From assembly GCA_021787615.1 (NCBI GenBank), contig JAJYLP010000038.1, positions 1 through 32,886 of the forward strand: a DNA stretch of 32,886 nt. Reading direction: 5' to 3'. A program made the position numbers and the translations under genes. The first letter of the stretch is position 1. The number at the start of each line of letters is the position of its first letter. The notes beneath the pieces are model-generated. The model searched no databases, had not been told where the DNA came from, and worked only from the letters and a program-made list of their open reading frames with translations. Below are positions 1 to 8,105 of the stretch, piece after piece. The DNA comes from Pseudomonadota bacterium. GTDB taxonomy: Bacteria; Pseudomonadota; Gammaproteobacteria; Steroidobacterales; Steroidobacteraceae.

Positions 1-530
1 GGGCACGCCGACGTCACCGCACCGACGGCCGAGTTGTTTCATCCCCCCGTGATCAGCCCCGGCGGCATCGATCTGGGACATTCCGCGTACCAGGGTCATG
101 CTGGGCATGCGAGTGTTGCCCATGCTGGGATTCGAGCTGGACTATCTGGACCTCGGCACGGTCAGCGGCTCACCCGGATCGTTCTCTGGCAGTGCGATCC
201 GCGCGAAGATCACGCAGAAGGGTGAAGCGGCCTTCGCCGTCATCTATCTGCCGGTACCGGTGATCAACTTGTATCTGAAAGCAGGCGTTGCGCGGCTGAG
301 CAGTGACTTGCGCGGCACCTTCGCCGCCACGACTTGCCCGCCGGGCGTCGCCTGCTTCGTGCTGCCGTCACAAAGCGCTTTCAGCACCTCGGCCATCACG
401 CCGGCGCTCGGCGGCGGCCTGCAATGGACGCACGGCCACTGGGGCATACGCGCCGAGTACGAGGCGGTTTACAGCCTTCGGCGCGCATCCCGATCTGGTG
501 TCGGTCGGCGTCATCTGGACGTTCCTCTAG
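1..530 (+). pseudogene. Outer-membrane beta-barrel protein, frameshifted remnant (5' end outside window)
   Basis: This is a decayed paralogue of the intact barrel gene at 16043-16708. Shared segments include QKGEAAFA, YLPVPVI, YLKAGV, RAEYE and the C-terminus HPDLVSVGVIWTFL. Three reading frames are needed to follow the homology. From the window edge to about 102 one frame gives SAYQGHAG. One extra base near 103 moves to a second frame (MLGFELDY onward), which runs to RAEYE. A second extra base at about 464 (an additional g after the gag codon at 461-463) moves to the frame that ends WTFL-stop at 528-530. Removing those two bases restores one continuous reading frame that aligns along its length with the intact paralogue. 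The start codon and signal peptide lie outside the window. Sequencing error could mimic this, but two independent +1 shifts favour true decay. Confidence 0.8.
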
Positions 531-840
531 AATCGTCAGCCCGGACCGTAGCGAGTCTGCCCGCCCGCGAGGCGTGCCTGATCACCGCCGACACTCAGCG
601 CGCCTCCCGAGAGATGCACCGGTCGTTGCCGCGCGTGCTCGCGATCGCCTCGACGCCGGCGTTCTCCGCACGACCCGTGAAAGACCCTGCCGCGCAAGTG
701 ATCCCACGCTCCCGAGCCGCGACGCCGACGCGCGAGCCCGCTGAAAGAGGACAGGCGCTCCGTCTGACGGTTGTGAGAGCCGGCACGAGCGCCGGCGTAT
801 ACTGTCGGTGCGATCGGCACAGCAACACTTGCACTCCCCG
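531..840. other. Intergenic region with promoter of the first MocR gene
   Basis: I see no convincing gene in this 310-base stretch; the open frames in it are rich in Arg/Ala/Pro and match nothing I recognise. Near its end lies the sequence GGCGTATACT (794-803), whose TATACT at 798-803 is a good -10 element. A transcript starting near 810 would give the ATG at 841 a leader of about 30 nt. None of the paired CTGGnnC boxes seen elsewhere in the window is present here. Confidence 0.45.
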
Positions 841-2514
841 ATGAAGCGAACTGAGCTCCCGCCCGAACGCCAAGCGGCGCCCAAGCGCGGCCATTCGGTT
901 GCCGGCACGAATGTTGCGCGCGACTGCGGTCCCGTTGCCGCTCAGGCGAAGTTGCGGGGCGTTGACGATGCAGCGGCCCCGGCGACGCCCGTCCACCGGA
1001 GCGCGCCGCCTGCGAGCGGGACGGGAGCTCACGCCGCGCAAGTCAAGGGCTCTGCTGCAAGAATACCTCTTTCGAAACTCCCGCTTGACGGCATCGGCGC
1101 ATTGTACGAGCAGGTTGCGCGTGCGCTGAGGCACGCCATTCTGCACGGGCACCTCTCTCCGGGCGAGCGCATGCCCGCGACCCGCACCCTCGCTCAAATG
1201 TTGGGCGTATCGCGCAACACCATCGCCACCGCATACGAAATTCTCCGCGCGGACCAGCTGACTGTGGCCTACGAGCGCTCGGGCACCCGGGTGGCCGAAA
1301 TGGCATCCGTGCCCACCGAAATGAAGCGGGATGCCGTCACGCCGCCGCAGTCACGCTACGCCGCGCGCCTGCGCGAGCTGCGCCCGAGCGGGCTTGGACG
1401 GCACCGCGAGAACCTGCCCTACGATCTGCACTACGGCGACCCGCCGCACAATCCCGCCCTGGTGCGCTCCTGGAGCCGGCGGCTGCTCGCCGCGGCCCGC
1501 ATCGCCGGGCCCTTTTACCCGGATGCCAAGGGATTCCCGCCGCTGCGCCGGGCACTGGTCGAGTATCTGGCGCGGCGGCGGGGCATCACGTGCAGCGAGT
1601 CCGATGTCCTGATCGTCGGCGGCACGCAACAGGCCATTGCGCTCAGCCTGCGCACTCTGGTCGATGAGGGGGACACGGTCGCAATCGAAGAGCCGCACTA
1701 TCAGCACCTCAAGCAGGCCATCACCGCCCATGGCGCGCGCAGCATCGGCATTCCCACGGACCAGAGCGGGATCGTGACCTCCGAGCTGCGCCGGCACCGG
1801 GCTCGGCTCATCTGCGTCACGCCATCGCATCAGTTTCCCTCGGGGGCGGTGCTTACCCTCGAGCGACGCCTCGAACTGCTCGACATCGCAGCCAGCGACG
1901 GCAGCTGGATCCTGGAGGACGATTACGACAGCGAGTTTCAGTACCGCGGCCGACCGCTCGCGGCGCTGCGCTCGCTCGATCTGTCCGCCCGCGTCGTGTA
2001 CGTGGGGACGTTCTCCAAGACGCTGTTCCCCTCCTTGCGCCTCGGATTCATCGTCACCCCGCCTGGATTGCGCGAGGACTTCATCAAGGCGAAGCGGCTG
2101 GACGATCTGGGCAGCCCCGCGGCCGAGCAGGCCGCGCTCGCCACCTTCATCCGCAGTCGCCAGTTCGAAAAGAACCTGCGCAGGACGGTGCTCGATCTGA
2201 ATCAGCGCCGCCGCATTCTCATCGACGGATTACTGCGCCACGGCCGCGGACGCCTGCAGATCAACGACAGCGGAGCGGGCGTGCACATCGTCGTATGGCT
2301 GACAACGTTGTCGTACCCGCAGCTCGAGCGGCTGATCGAGCTCGCTCTGAGTCGCGGACTCGGGCTCTATCCCATTCACCCGCACTATCACTCGCTGCCG
2401 CCGCGCCCGGGGCTGCTGCTCGGCTATGCGGGCGTTCCCGCCGAGGCGCTGACCCGGGCCGCCGAGATATTCGGCGAGTGCCTGGACGCAGTGCAGAGCG
2501 CGCGCGGGCGCTGA
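841..2514 (+). CDS. MocR-family transcriptional regulator (GntR wHTH + aminotransferase fold), paralogue 1
   Basis: MocR/PdxR-type regulators join a GntR winged helix to a fold-type I aminotransferase domain that binds PLP and senses amines or vitamin B6. The winged helix spans about residues 88-155 (LYEQVARALRHAI, LGVSRNTIATAYEIL) and the aminotransferase-like domain about 190-550. The PLP-binding lysine is K393 in TFSKTLFP, preceded by ILEDDYDSEF. The protein is 557 aa from this ATG; a GTG at 808 is an alternative start. Oddly, it has about 74 residues before the point where paralogue 3 starts. The codon matching that ATG is ata (1063-1065), so the old start seems lost and a low-complexity Arg/Pro/Ala extension is read instead. 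It lies downstream of a dead barrel gene and convergent with the DoxX-like gene. The ligand is unknown. Confidence 0.88.
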   Translation: MKRTELPPERQAAPKRGHSVAGTNVARDCGPVAAQAKLRGVDDAAAPATPVHRSAPPASGTGAHAAQVKGSAARIPLSKLPLDGIGALYEQVARALRHAILHGHLSPGERMPATRTLAQMLGVSRNTIATAYEILRADQLTVAYERSGTRVAEMASVPTEMKRDAVTPPQSRYAARLRELRPSGLGRHRENLPYDLHYGDPPHNPALVRSWSRRLLAAARIAGPFYPDAKGFPPLRRALVEYLARRRGITCSESDVLIVGGTQQAIALSLRTLVDEGDTVAIEEPHYQHLKQAITAHGARSIGIPTDQSGIVTSELRRHRARLICVTPSHQFPSGAVLTLERRLELLDIAASDGSWILEDDYDSEFQYRGRPLAALRSLDLSARVVYVGTFSKTLFPSLRLGFIVTPPGLREDFIKAKRLDDLGSPAAEQAALATFIRSRQFEKNLRRTVLDLNQRRRILIDGLLRHGRGRLQINDSGAGVHIVVWLTTLSYPQLERLIELALSRGLGLYPIHPHYHSLPPRPGLLLGYAGVPAEALTRAAEIFGECLDAVQSARGR

Positions 2515-2557
2515 TCGCGGGATGACGGAAGCCGCGGGTGAGGTGCGCGCAATGGCG

Positions 2558-3490
2558 CTAGTGCCGGGCCACGGCGAGCCATCGCGCGCCGCGATAGGAC
2601 TCGGCCACCACCCACCCGCCGGCGCTCAGCGCCGCGGACACGGCAAGCTCGCCCCATTGGCCGAGGCCCGCCCGCCCCGCTGCCACGACCGGCACCCACA
2701 CCAGCAGCGTGAACAGGCCCATCTGCACCGCCGAGAGTGTCGCGGCGAGCCGCGCGTACACGCCAATGAGCACGGCGGCACCGGCCGCGAGATAGGCACT
2801 GCCCGTGAAGTAGGCCCAAACCACGTGTGCCGGCAGCCAGGCCGGCACCAGCGGCGCGGTCAGTTGCAGATACGCAAAATGAGACAGGCCGAACGCGACC
2901 AGGGCGAGACCGTAGAGACGCCTTGCGAGGCGCACACCGCGCTCATCGGCCACGAACCCGAGCCACCGTCTGTCCCAGCGCCCGGCGAACCCGACATACA
3001 GCACCCATGCGCCCGCGACGATGACTGCGGTTTCACCGCAGCTTTCGTAGGTCACTTCCACCCAGGGCGTGCGCAAAATGTAGGGCAGCTTGACCAGCAC
3101 GAGCCAGCCCAGAAGAAAAATGAACAGGCCGCGCGCCGCTGGCGCGGCGCTGGGCCGCCACAGCAGACCGAGCCCGCTGGCGAGCGAGACGACCGCGCAG
3201 AGGTAGGCGAGCGCTTCCCGCAGCGGCGCCCCGTGCGGCACGGAGTCCCAGATGCCCACGAACCCGCCCCTGGCGAGACCCCAGACGCCGACGGCAATGA
3301 GGATCACGGCGAAGGCCGCATGGCCGGCGCTCGCAATGCGCACCGCTGCAAGCCTCGACACCGGCAGTACCGCGGACTGCGCCGAGACTGCCGCCGCGCT
3401 TGGGTCGCAATGCGGGGACGCTTCGGAGTTCTCCCTGGTCATTGACTGCTGCTGCTTTTCGGTTGAACAGTCTGCCCCGGCAGAGCCCAT
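2558..3490 (-). CDS. DoxX-like multi-pass inner-membrane protein
   Basis: The product is 310 aa from this ATG; the ATG at 3442 (MTRENSEAS) is an equally plausible start, and neither has a clear Shine-Dalgarno. After a polar N-terminus of about 50 residues come roughly seven or eight hydrophobic segments (for example AAFAVILIAVGVWGLA, FIFLLGWLVLVKLPYI, AVIVAGAWVLYVGFAG). The C-terminal half (GLSHFAYLQ, VPAWLPAHVVWAYFTGSAYLAAG) has the pattern of DoxX-like membrane proteins, whose biochemical role is mostly unknown. It lies downstream of MocR paralogue 2 on the same strand and convergent with paralogue 1. The paired-box promoter at 3576-3635 points straight at it, making it the best-placed candidate target of a MocR regulator here. 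Confidence 0.75.
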   Translation of the reverse strand: MGSAGADCSTEKQQQSMTRENSEASPHCDPSAAAVSAQSAVLPVSRLAAVRIASAGHAAFAVILIAVGVWGLARGGFVGIWDSVPHGAPLREALAYLCAVVSLASGLGLLWRPSAAPAARGLFIFLLGWLVLVKLPYILRTPWVEVTYESCGETAVIVAGAWVLYVGFAGRWDRRWLGFVADERGVRLARRLYGLALVAFGLSHFAYLQLTAPLVPAWLPAHVVWAYFTGSAYLAAGAAVLIGVYARLAATLSAVQMGLFTLLVWVPVVAAGRAGLGQWGELAVSAALSAGGWVVAESYRGARWLAVARH

Positions 3491-3575
3491 CCGTTTGCGC
3501 CACAGATGCCGCCGCCTGGCACTCCCGCTCCAGCCGCCCGACCGACACCCGCGCTGAACTGCCGCGCCACAGCAG

Positions 3576-3635
3576 ACCCTAGCGTCACCGCCCGGGGCCG
3601 CAAAGGGCCAGCACGGGAAGAAATTCCGGTGCCAG
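3576..3635 (-). promoter_or_regulatory. MocR-box promoter P1 (upstream of DoxX-like gene)
   Basis: Read on the minus strand: CTGGCAC (3635-3629), 17 nt, CTGGCCC (3611-3605), then directly TTTGCG as -35 (3604-3599), 17 nt, TAGGGT as -10 (3581-3576). Transcription would start near 3569, about 80 nt before the 3490 start codon. Spacings are identical to P2, P3 and P4. Direct repeats abutting a poor -35 are what an activator site looks like. Which MocR protein binds is inferred. Confidence 0.65.
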
Positions 3636-3786
3636 ACGACGGCGTGCGGGTGTAGGCCGCCGCCGCATGGAGGCGGCTGGCGATCCGAAGGACGAGCCGA
3701 TTTTTCGCTCTCGGCGCCCGGCCCTCTTGATGATTCACACCGTCTGCCTGGCTGTGTTGGGATGCCGGTAGTCTACGCTCCGGCGC

Positions 3787-5319
3787 TCAAAAGTGACGCC
3801 TCTCGTCCTGCCGTTCGAGCTCATCGAGACACTCGCCGAGGAGCTCACCGGCCCGCTCAAGCGCATCGGCGGGCAATCCGGCGTAGCCGAGCAGCAGCCC
3901 GGGGCGCTGCGGGGGATTCAAGTAGTACGCGTGCATCGGATACAGACCGAGGCCGCGCTCGGCTCCGAGCTCGATCAGCCGGGTGATCTCGGGGTATGTC
4001 AACCGCTGCAGCCACACGACGACGTGAGTGCCCGCGTGTGTCTCCTGCACCGCGAGGCGCTCTCCGCCATGGCGGCGCAGCGACTCCACGAAGACCGTGC
4101 GCCGGCATTCAAGCCCGGCAGTGATTCGCCGCAGGTAATTCTCGAACTGGCGAGTGCGCATGAAAGCCGCCAGGGCCGCCTGCTCCACCAACGGGCTGCC
4201 GAGGTCATCGAGCCTTTTGATTGCACACAGATCGTCGCGCAGACCGGCTGGACAAACGATGTAGCCGAGCCGCATTGCGGGGAAAAGGGTCTTGGAGAAT
4301 GTCCCCACGTAGATCACCCGTCCCGAGGCGTCGAGGGAACGCAGCGCCGCAATCGGCTGATTGCGGTAGTGGAACTCGCTGTTGTAGTCGTCCTCGAGAA
4401 TCCAGCTATCCTGACGGGAGGCGATATCGAGCAGCGCCGCGCGGCGCTCGAGACTCATGACCGCTCCAGCGGGAAACTGGTCCGACGGCGAAACACAGAT
4501 CAGCCGGGCGTCGTGTCGTGCAAGATCGTCCGTCACCATGCCATGCTCGTCGGTGCGCACCGCGGCGACCGCCGCGCCGTGTGCGCTCAGCGCCTGCAGC
4601 AAATGCGGATAATGAGGATCCTCGATGGCGACCGTATCGCCCTCGTCGAGCACGGTGCGAATCGCGACCGTGATGGCCTGCTGCGTCCCGCTGACGATCA
4701 GAATGTCGCTCTCCGCGCACACTACTCCACGGCGTCGCGCCAGGTAGTCGGAAATTGCGGCGCGCAATGGCCGGAAGCCCTGCGAATCAGGGTACCGCGG
4801 TCCGGCGAGCCGCGCGGCTGCCGCAAGCTTGCGCCTCCACAACGGTACCAGCTCGGCTGCGAACGGTGGATCGCAGCGCAGGTCATAGCGCAGGCTCTCA
4901 CGCGGTCGCCCCGGTGCACTCAGCCCAAGTTTGCGCGCACGCGCCGCATAGCGCGACTGCGGCTGCACGACCCGTGATGCCGGCGAGGATCGTGGCGGTA
5001 GGGGAATCTCGGCCACGCGGGTCCCGCGGCGCTCGCGCGAGATCGTCAGCTGCCCGGCGCCGAGGATTTCGTAGGCGGTCGTGACCGTATTGCGCGACAG
5101 GCCGAGGGCTTCGGCCAGCGCCCGCGTCGACGGCAATCGCTCTCCGACCTGGAAGTGACCTTCGACGATCGCTCGCCTCAGCACACGGGCGAGCTGCTCG
5201 TAGAGTCTACCGCGGCCGTCGGGCGGAAATTTCCTCAGCAGCATCGCCGCACCGTCGACGGATCGGAGCGGTGAAACCGGCGGCCGCGGCCTTCGCCACA
5301 TCGCTATCCGCTCCGCCAT
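3787..5319 (-). CDS. MocR-family transcriptional regulator (GntR wHTH + aminotransferase fold), paralogue 2
   Basis: A 510-aa member of the same family as 841-2514 and 9783-11258. The GntR winged helix lies at about residues 39-105 (LYEQLARVLRRAI, LGLSRNTVTTAYEIL) and the aminotransferase-like domain follows. The PLP lysine is K343 in TFSKTLFP, with ILEDDYNSEFHY upstream. I chose the ATG at 5319 because GGAGG sits 7 nt before it; the ATG at 5244 (MLLRKFPPDG) matches the start of paralogue 3 but has no clear ribosome site. It differs from the other two in IVSGTQQAI (theirs is IVGGTQQA) and DDYNSEF (theirs DDYDSEF), so its ligand preference may differ. The DoxX-like gene lies downstream on the same strand after a 296-bp gap with its own promoter. 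A role as regulator of that promoter is inferred from position. Confidence 0.9.
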   Translation of the reverse strand: MAERIAMWRRPRPPVSPLRSVDGAAMLLRKFPPDGRGRLYEQLARVLRRAIVEGHFQVGERLPSTRALAEALGLSRNTVTTAYEILGAGQLTISRERRGTRVAEIPLPPRSSPASRVVQPQSRYAARARKLGLSAPGRPRESLRYDLRCDPPFAAELVPLWRRKLAAAARLAGPRYPDSQGFRPLRAAISDYLARRRGVVCAESDILIVSGTQQAITVAIRTVLDEGDTVAIEDPHYPHLLQALSAHGAAVAAVRTDEHGMVTDDLARHDARLICVSPSDQFPAGAVMSLERRAALLDIASRQDSWILEDDYNSEFHYRNQPIAALRSLDASGRVIYVGTFSKTLFPAMRLGYIVCPAGLRDDLCAIKRLDDLGSPLVEQAALAAFMRTRQFENYLRRITAGLECRRTVFVESLRRHGGERLAVQETHAGTHVVVWLQRLTYPEITRLIELGAERGLGLYPMHAYYLNPPQRPGLLLGYAGLPADALERAGELLGECLDELERQDERRHF

Positions 5320-6049
5320 CTACGTGCCTCCGACACCCGTGCTTCGATGCACATCTGAACAAGGCGCTCCGTCGTGCTTGCCGCTTGCGCAATCCTCGCG
5401 CCTGAATCGGTTCGCCGGGCAGGATCGCCGCTGCCGGGGGGACCGACATCCGCAGCCTGGGGGACCGATGGCGCGCGGGACTGAAAAGAAACGGCGCGAC
5501 AAGGCCGACTCACCGTGTGCAACGATGAGCCATGACCGTCGATGCGATCTTGTCGCGCGCGAGGCCGGAACCCTACCCACTGCGGCCATGGTGCAGGGGT
5601 TGGTATCGGCGAGGCAGTCGCGGCTGTCGACCGCGGCAGGGCCCGCGTGCGCCCGAGCGCCGAGCACACCGTTGGGCTGGCCAGGCAGGTATCCGCTGTT
5701 GGCGAGATGCGTTGCCGAGGGTTCGTCCTGGACCCGCAGGCTGCGCAGGTCGGTACGACTCCCCCACGCCCGCAGACGGCGCTGGGCCGCCCGCGGGCAG
5801 CGACTTCGAAACGGTGTCGGTGGAGTTCGCCCGGCGGGCGCCGGGCGGAGCCGCTCGCGGCCGAAGTTCCTGAGTGAGGCCGCACCGATGGGTTTGGAAC
5901 CGGCATGATCGACAGATTGGCATTCGGCGCTCACGCTCGTGGACCGTTCAGTGACTGAGCCGAGCAGTCAAATCAGATTGGCCGTGCCGCGATCGCGGTC
6001 TACCTTTGCAATGACGCGGCACCCGACCGTCGCGATCAGTAACCCAGGG
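5320..6049. other. Region with no recognisable gene
   Basis: Open frames exist on both strands in all phases, but they overlap one another, are rich in Arg/Ala/Pro/Gly, and show no motif, signal peptide or ribosome-binding site I trust. I see no repeat, hairpin with a T-run, or MocR-type box pair. It is most simply decayed sequence between the start of MocR paralogue 2 and the orphan promoter at 6068-6117. Confidence 0.4.
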
Positions 6050-6067
6050 GATTCAGACGAGTCTCCA

Positions 6068-6117
6068 TGACACTTTCCTCATACGGAAAGTGTGCGCGCG
6101 GCCCAAGACCGTGTCAA
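6068..6117 (-). promoter_or_regulatory. Orphan strong promoter with perfect inverted repeat
   Basis: Read on the minus strand, TTGACA (6117-6112) is followed after 17 nt by CACACT (6094-6089). The -10 is overlapped by a perfect 9-bp inverted repeat, ACACTTTCC (6070-6078) and GGAAAGTGT (6085-6093), with a 6-nt spacer. The layout closely resembles the ArsR promoter at 7792-7820 (same TTGACAC, same 17-nt spacer, same ACTTTCC after the -10). Only very short frames follow: a 9-codon frame from the ATG ending at 6080 and a 10-codon frame from the ATG ending at 6066. Confidence 0.6.
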
Positions 6118-6209
6118 GCCGACGCCCCGAGGTCTTTGCGACGCGGAGGCTTGGTCGGTGAACAGGTCGCATGAGGCGACGCTCGCCCCTTATGCCCCGA
6201 GAGCCGCCG

Positions 6210-6926
6210 CTATTTGAATCGCGGCGCCGGCTTCCCGTCGGACCAGGTGGGCACAAGGACGAAGAACACGGTCGTATCGTCGCTGGTTCCAGAGTAGATC
6301 GGGGCACCACGTGAGTTCGCGCCCCAAACGGGCGCCTGCGCACGGGGAAAATAGAACATCAGATGCGGGCGCCACGGCCCGGCGCCGCCGATGCCACGTC
6401 CTCTATCGGACATCATGTAGGACATCGCGCCTGAGGCTGGCTCCTGGAGCTTGCCTGCGGCCCTTGAGGCCTCCATCCGGCGGCGTACTTCGCTCCTGGT
6501 TGCACCGGCGAGCACCCATCGTGTCCGCATCAGATAGCGAGGGAGCACCGAGCGGGCGGCGGCCATATTGAAGCAGATTGGAGCACGAAACTTTGGATCC
6601 CAGAATTTCGCGCGCTTGGCGCCCACCGGGTTGGCCCAGGACCGCTCGACGATGCACACGAAGCCATTCCTGCCCTTTGCCGCTGTGACATAACCGTGCG
6701 CTGCGAGGATTAGGACCGCAGCAAGGGCCGAGATCGACGGCGGCGCCGCGCTGCGGGCAAGTGCGATCTCCTCCTCCCTGGTGGCCATGAAATAGTGCCC
6801 AAAACGGGCTGCGGCAGAGCCTGGGACCCCAGGCGCCGCCGCCAAGGCACTCCCCGTCGGGAATCCGGCCAACAGTGATGCAAGTACCACGCAGGGGAGA
6901 TGTCGGGATAGCGGGCGCTTCGTCAC
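6210..6926 (-). CDS. Exported protein of unknown function
   Basis: I do not recognise a named family. The 238-aa product begins MTKRPLSRHLPCVVLASLLAG and has a plausible Sec signal peptide ending around ALAAAPG, so it should be exported. The mature part contains REEEIALARSAAPPSIS, GRNGFVCIVERSW and WRPHLMFYFPR, which look like conserved blocks of a periplasmic protein rather than random sequence. I preferred the GTG at 6926 because GGAG lies 8 nt upstream; a GTG at 6935 is also in frame. It starts 40 bp after the SRPBCC gene on the same strand and is probably the third gene of the ArsR operon. Confidence 0.65.
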   Translation of the reverse strand: MTKRPLSRHLPCVVLASLLAGFPTGSALAAAPGVPGSAAARFGHYFMATREEEIALARSAAPPSISALAAVLILAAHGYVTAAKGRNGFVCIVERSWANPVGAKRAKFWDPKFRAPICFNMAAARSVLPRYLMRTRWVLAGATRSEVRRRMEASRAAGKLQEPASGAMSYMMSDRGRGIGGAGPWRPHLMFYFPRAQAPVWGANSRGAPIYSGTSDDTTVFFVLVPTWSDGKPAPRFK

Positions 6927-6966
6927 GGAACCCACTCCATATCCAGAGCGAGGACGCGGATCAGGC

Positions 6967-7419
6967 TCACGCAGCCCCGCGCGCCTGGGGATAACGCCGC
7001 AGAAGCTTCTTCAGAGCGCCGCCCCAGCCGGATTCGTGACTGCGGGCCGAGACCTCGCTGCGCAAGGCGGAATGGATCAGCGTGAGCTCCGTCCCCGTGT
7101 CGATCGCACGCAGTTTGAACTCGAGTCGGGAGACGTTGCCCGCCTCATCGGGCTCGCCGCCCTCCTCCCAGCGCCAGCTCATGACGACCCGCTTGGGCCT
7201 GTCGATCTCGAGAAACTCGCCGGCGCACTGGTGCTCGCGCCCATCCGCACGGCGAAAGCGCACTCGAAAGTCTCCGTTCACTCGCGGCTCGGCCGTTGCG
7301 GATATGACCGGCAAATCGTCAGGGCCCCACCACGATGCGATCCCGTCCGCCGTTACGAGGGCATCGAAAACGATCGCGGGTCGCGCGGCGATACGGCGGA
7401 CGAGGACGGCTTCGGTCAT
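6967..7419 (-). CDS. SRPBCC / AHSA1-type START-like domain protein
   Basis: The 150-aa protein shows the fold signature of the Aha1-C / SRPBCC family. IAARPAIVFDALVTADGIASWWGP occurs near the N-terminus, then GDFRVRF, FLEIDRPKRVVMSWRW, GTELTLIHSAL and a C-terminal HESGWGGALKKL. Members form a hydrophobic pocket, and many sit beside an ArsR regulator, as here; substrates are generally unknown. Its ATG overlaps the ArsR stop codon by 4 bases (ATGA), indicating translational coupling in one operon. It is full length and intact, presumably cytosolic, and probably controlled by the ArsR promoter at 7792-7820. Confidence 0.9.
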   Translation of the reverse strand: MTEAVLVRRIAARPAIVFDALVTADGIASWWGPDDLPVISATAEPRVNGDFRVRFRRADGREHQCAGEFLEIDRPKRVVMSWRWEEGGEPDEAGNVSRLEFKLRAIDTGTELTLIHSALRSEVSARSHESGWGGALKKLLRRYPQARGAA

Positions 7420-7784
7420 TTTCCCTTACCTTCCGTCTGCCTTTCCCGGGCTTCTGCATACCTGACCAGCCGATCGAGGCTCGAGGACCAGAAGATCCGA
7501 TGGCGTTCAAGCCAATCCATCGCGGCCCTCATCGATCCAGCCTCAATTTCCACCCAGACCGTTCGGCCGCTCTTGGCGCGGCGGATGAGCCCGACTTCGG
7601 ACAGCACCCCCAAGTGCTTCAGGACCGCCGGCAACTGAATGGCGAAGGGCTCGGCCAACTGGCTGATGGACAGCCTGGGCTCCCTCTCCAGTCGGGCAAG
7701 GATGGCGCGGCGCGTTGGATCACTCAACGCCGAGAAGATGAGATTCAGACGTTCTTCGTCGGCCTTTGCATCATACCTCACCAT
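7416..7784 (-). CDS. ArsR-family winged-helix repressor
   Basis: The 122-aa protein starts MVRYDAKADEERLNLIFSALSDPTRRAIL, the usual ArsR opening, and carries the recognition helix region LSISQLAEPFAIQLPAVLKHLGVL followed by the wing GLIRRAKSGRTVWVEI. No Cys-rich metal site is visible. It belongs to the metal-independent ArsR type that pairs with SRPBCC genes. The start at 7784 was chosen over an ATG 12 codons upstream because the family normally begins here and because the promoter -10 (7797-7792) lies only 7 nt before this ATG, implying a leaderless mRNA. An operator-like inverted repeat (7770-7799) covers the start, so autorepression is likely. Confidence 0.92.
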   Translation of the reverse strand: MVRYDAKADEERLNLIFSALSDPTRRAILARLEREPRLSISQLAEPFAIQLPAVLKHLGVLSEVGLIRRAKSGRTVWVEIEAGSMRAAMDWLERHRIFWSSSLDRLVRYAEARERQTEGKGK

Positions 7785-7820
7785 TGTGGAAAGTATGATC
7801 CCGGTGCGGCCTTGTGTCAA
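7770..7820 (-). promoter_or_regulatory. ArsR promoter and putative operator
   Basis: On the minus strand TTGACA (7820-7815), 17 nt, CATACT (7797-7792), then 7 nt to the ATG at 7784. A 7-bp inverted repeat, ATCATAC (7770-7776) and GTATGAT (7793-7799), spans the -10 and the first codons, a typical position for autorepression. The transcript would begin at or next to the A of the ATG. Confidence 0.7.
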
Positions 7821-7857
7821 CAGGCGTTCCCGGCCGCGGAGTCCTTCCGCCGCAGGG

Positions 7858-7898
7858 GCTTGAGCCTCGGTTAACCTCGGGCGATCGCAGGCTCAGGC
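7858..7898. repeat. Inverted repeat (stem-loop) between ArsR and protease 1
   Basis: TGAGCCT (7861-7867) pairs with AGGCTCA (7889-7895); with the flanking bases the stem reaches about 10 bp with one G-T pair around a 21-nt loop. There is no T-run. It lies downstream of the leftward protease gene and could be a weak terminator or processing signal. The rest of 7821-8105 shows no gene I can support. Confidence 0.35.
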
Positions 7899-8105
7899 AG
7901 CGGGCCCACGCGCCGACAGATTCAGCCCTGCGCGCCAGGTTGCCGTGCCGACGCACGAGCCATTCGCCATGGCGGGCGGCGCCGGCACAGGCCGGATCGC
8001 CGAGACAGGCCAGGAGAGCCCTGGCCTTTGGCTGCGGCGGCTGGCCCGGGGTCGGGCAGCGCAGCGAGTCTAGCAGCGGCGAATCGCTCCGCCACCTCCG
8101 GGCGC

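Noticed and set aside
5320-5934. Overlapping frames of 110-200 codons on both strands
   Set aside because: Several frames are open at once, none has a ribosome site or motif, and all are Arg/Ala/Pro-rich.
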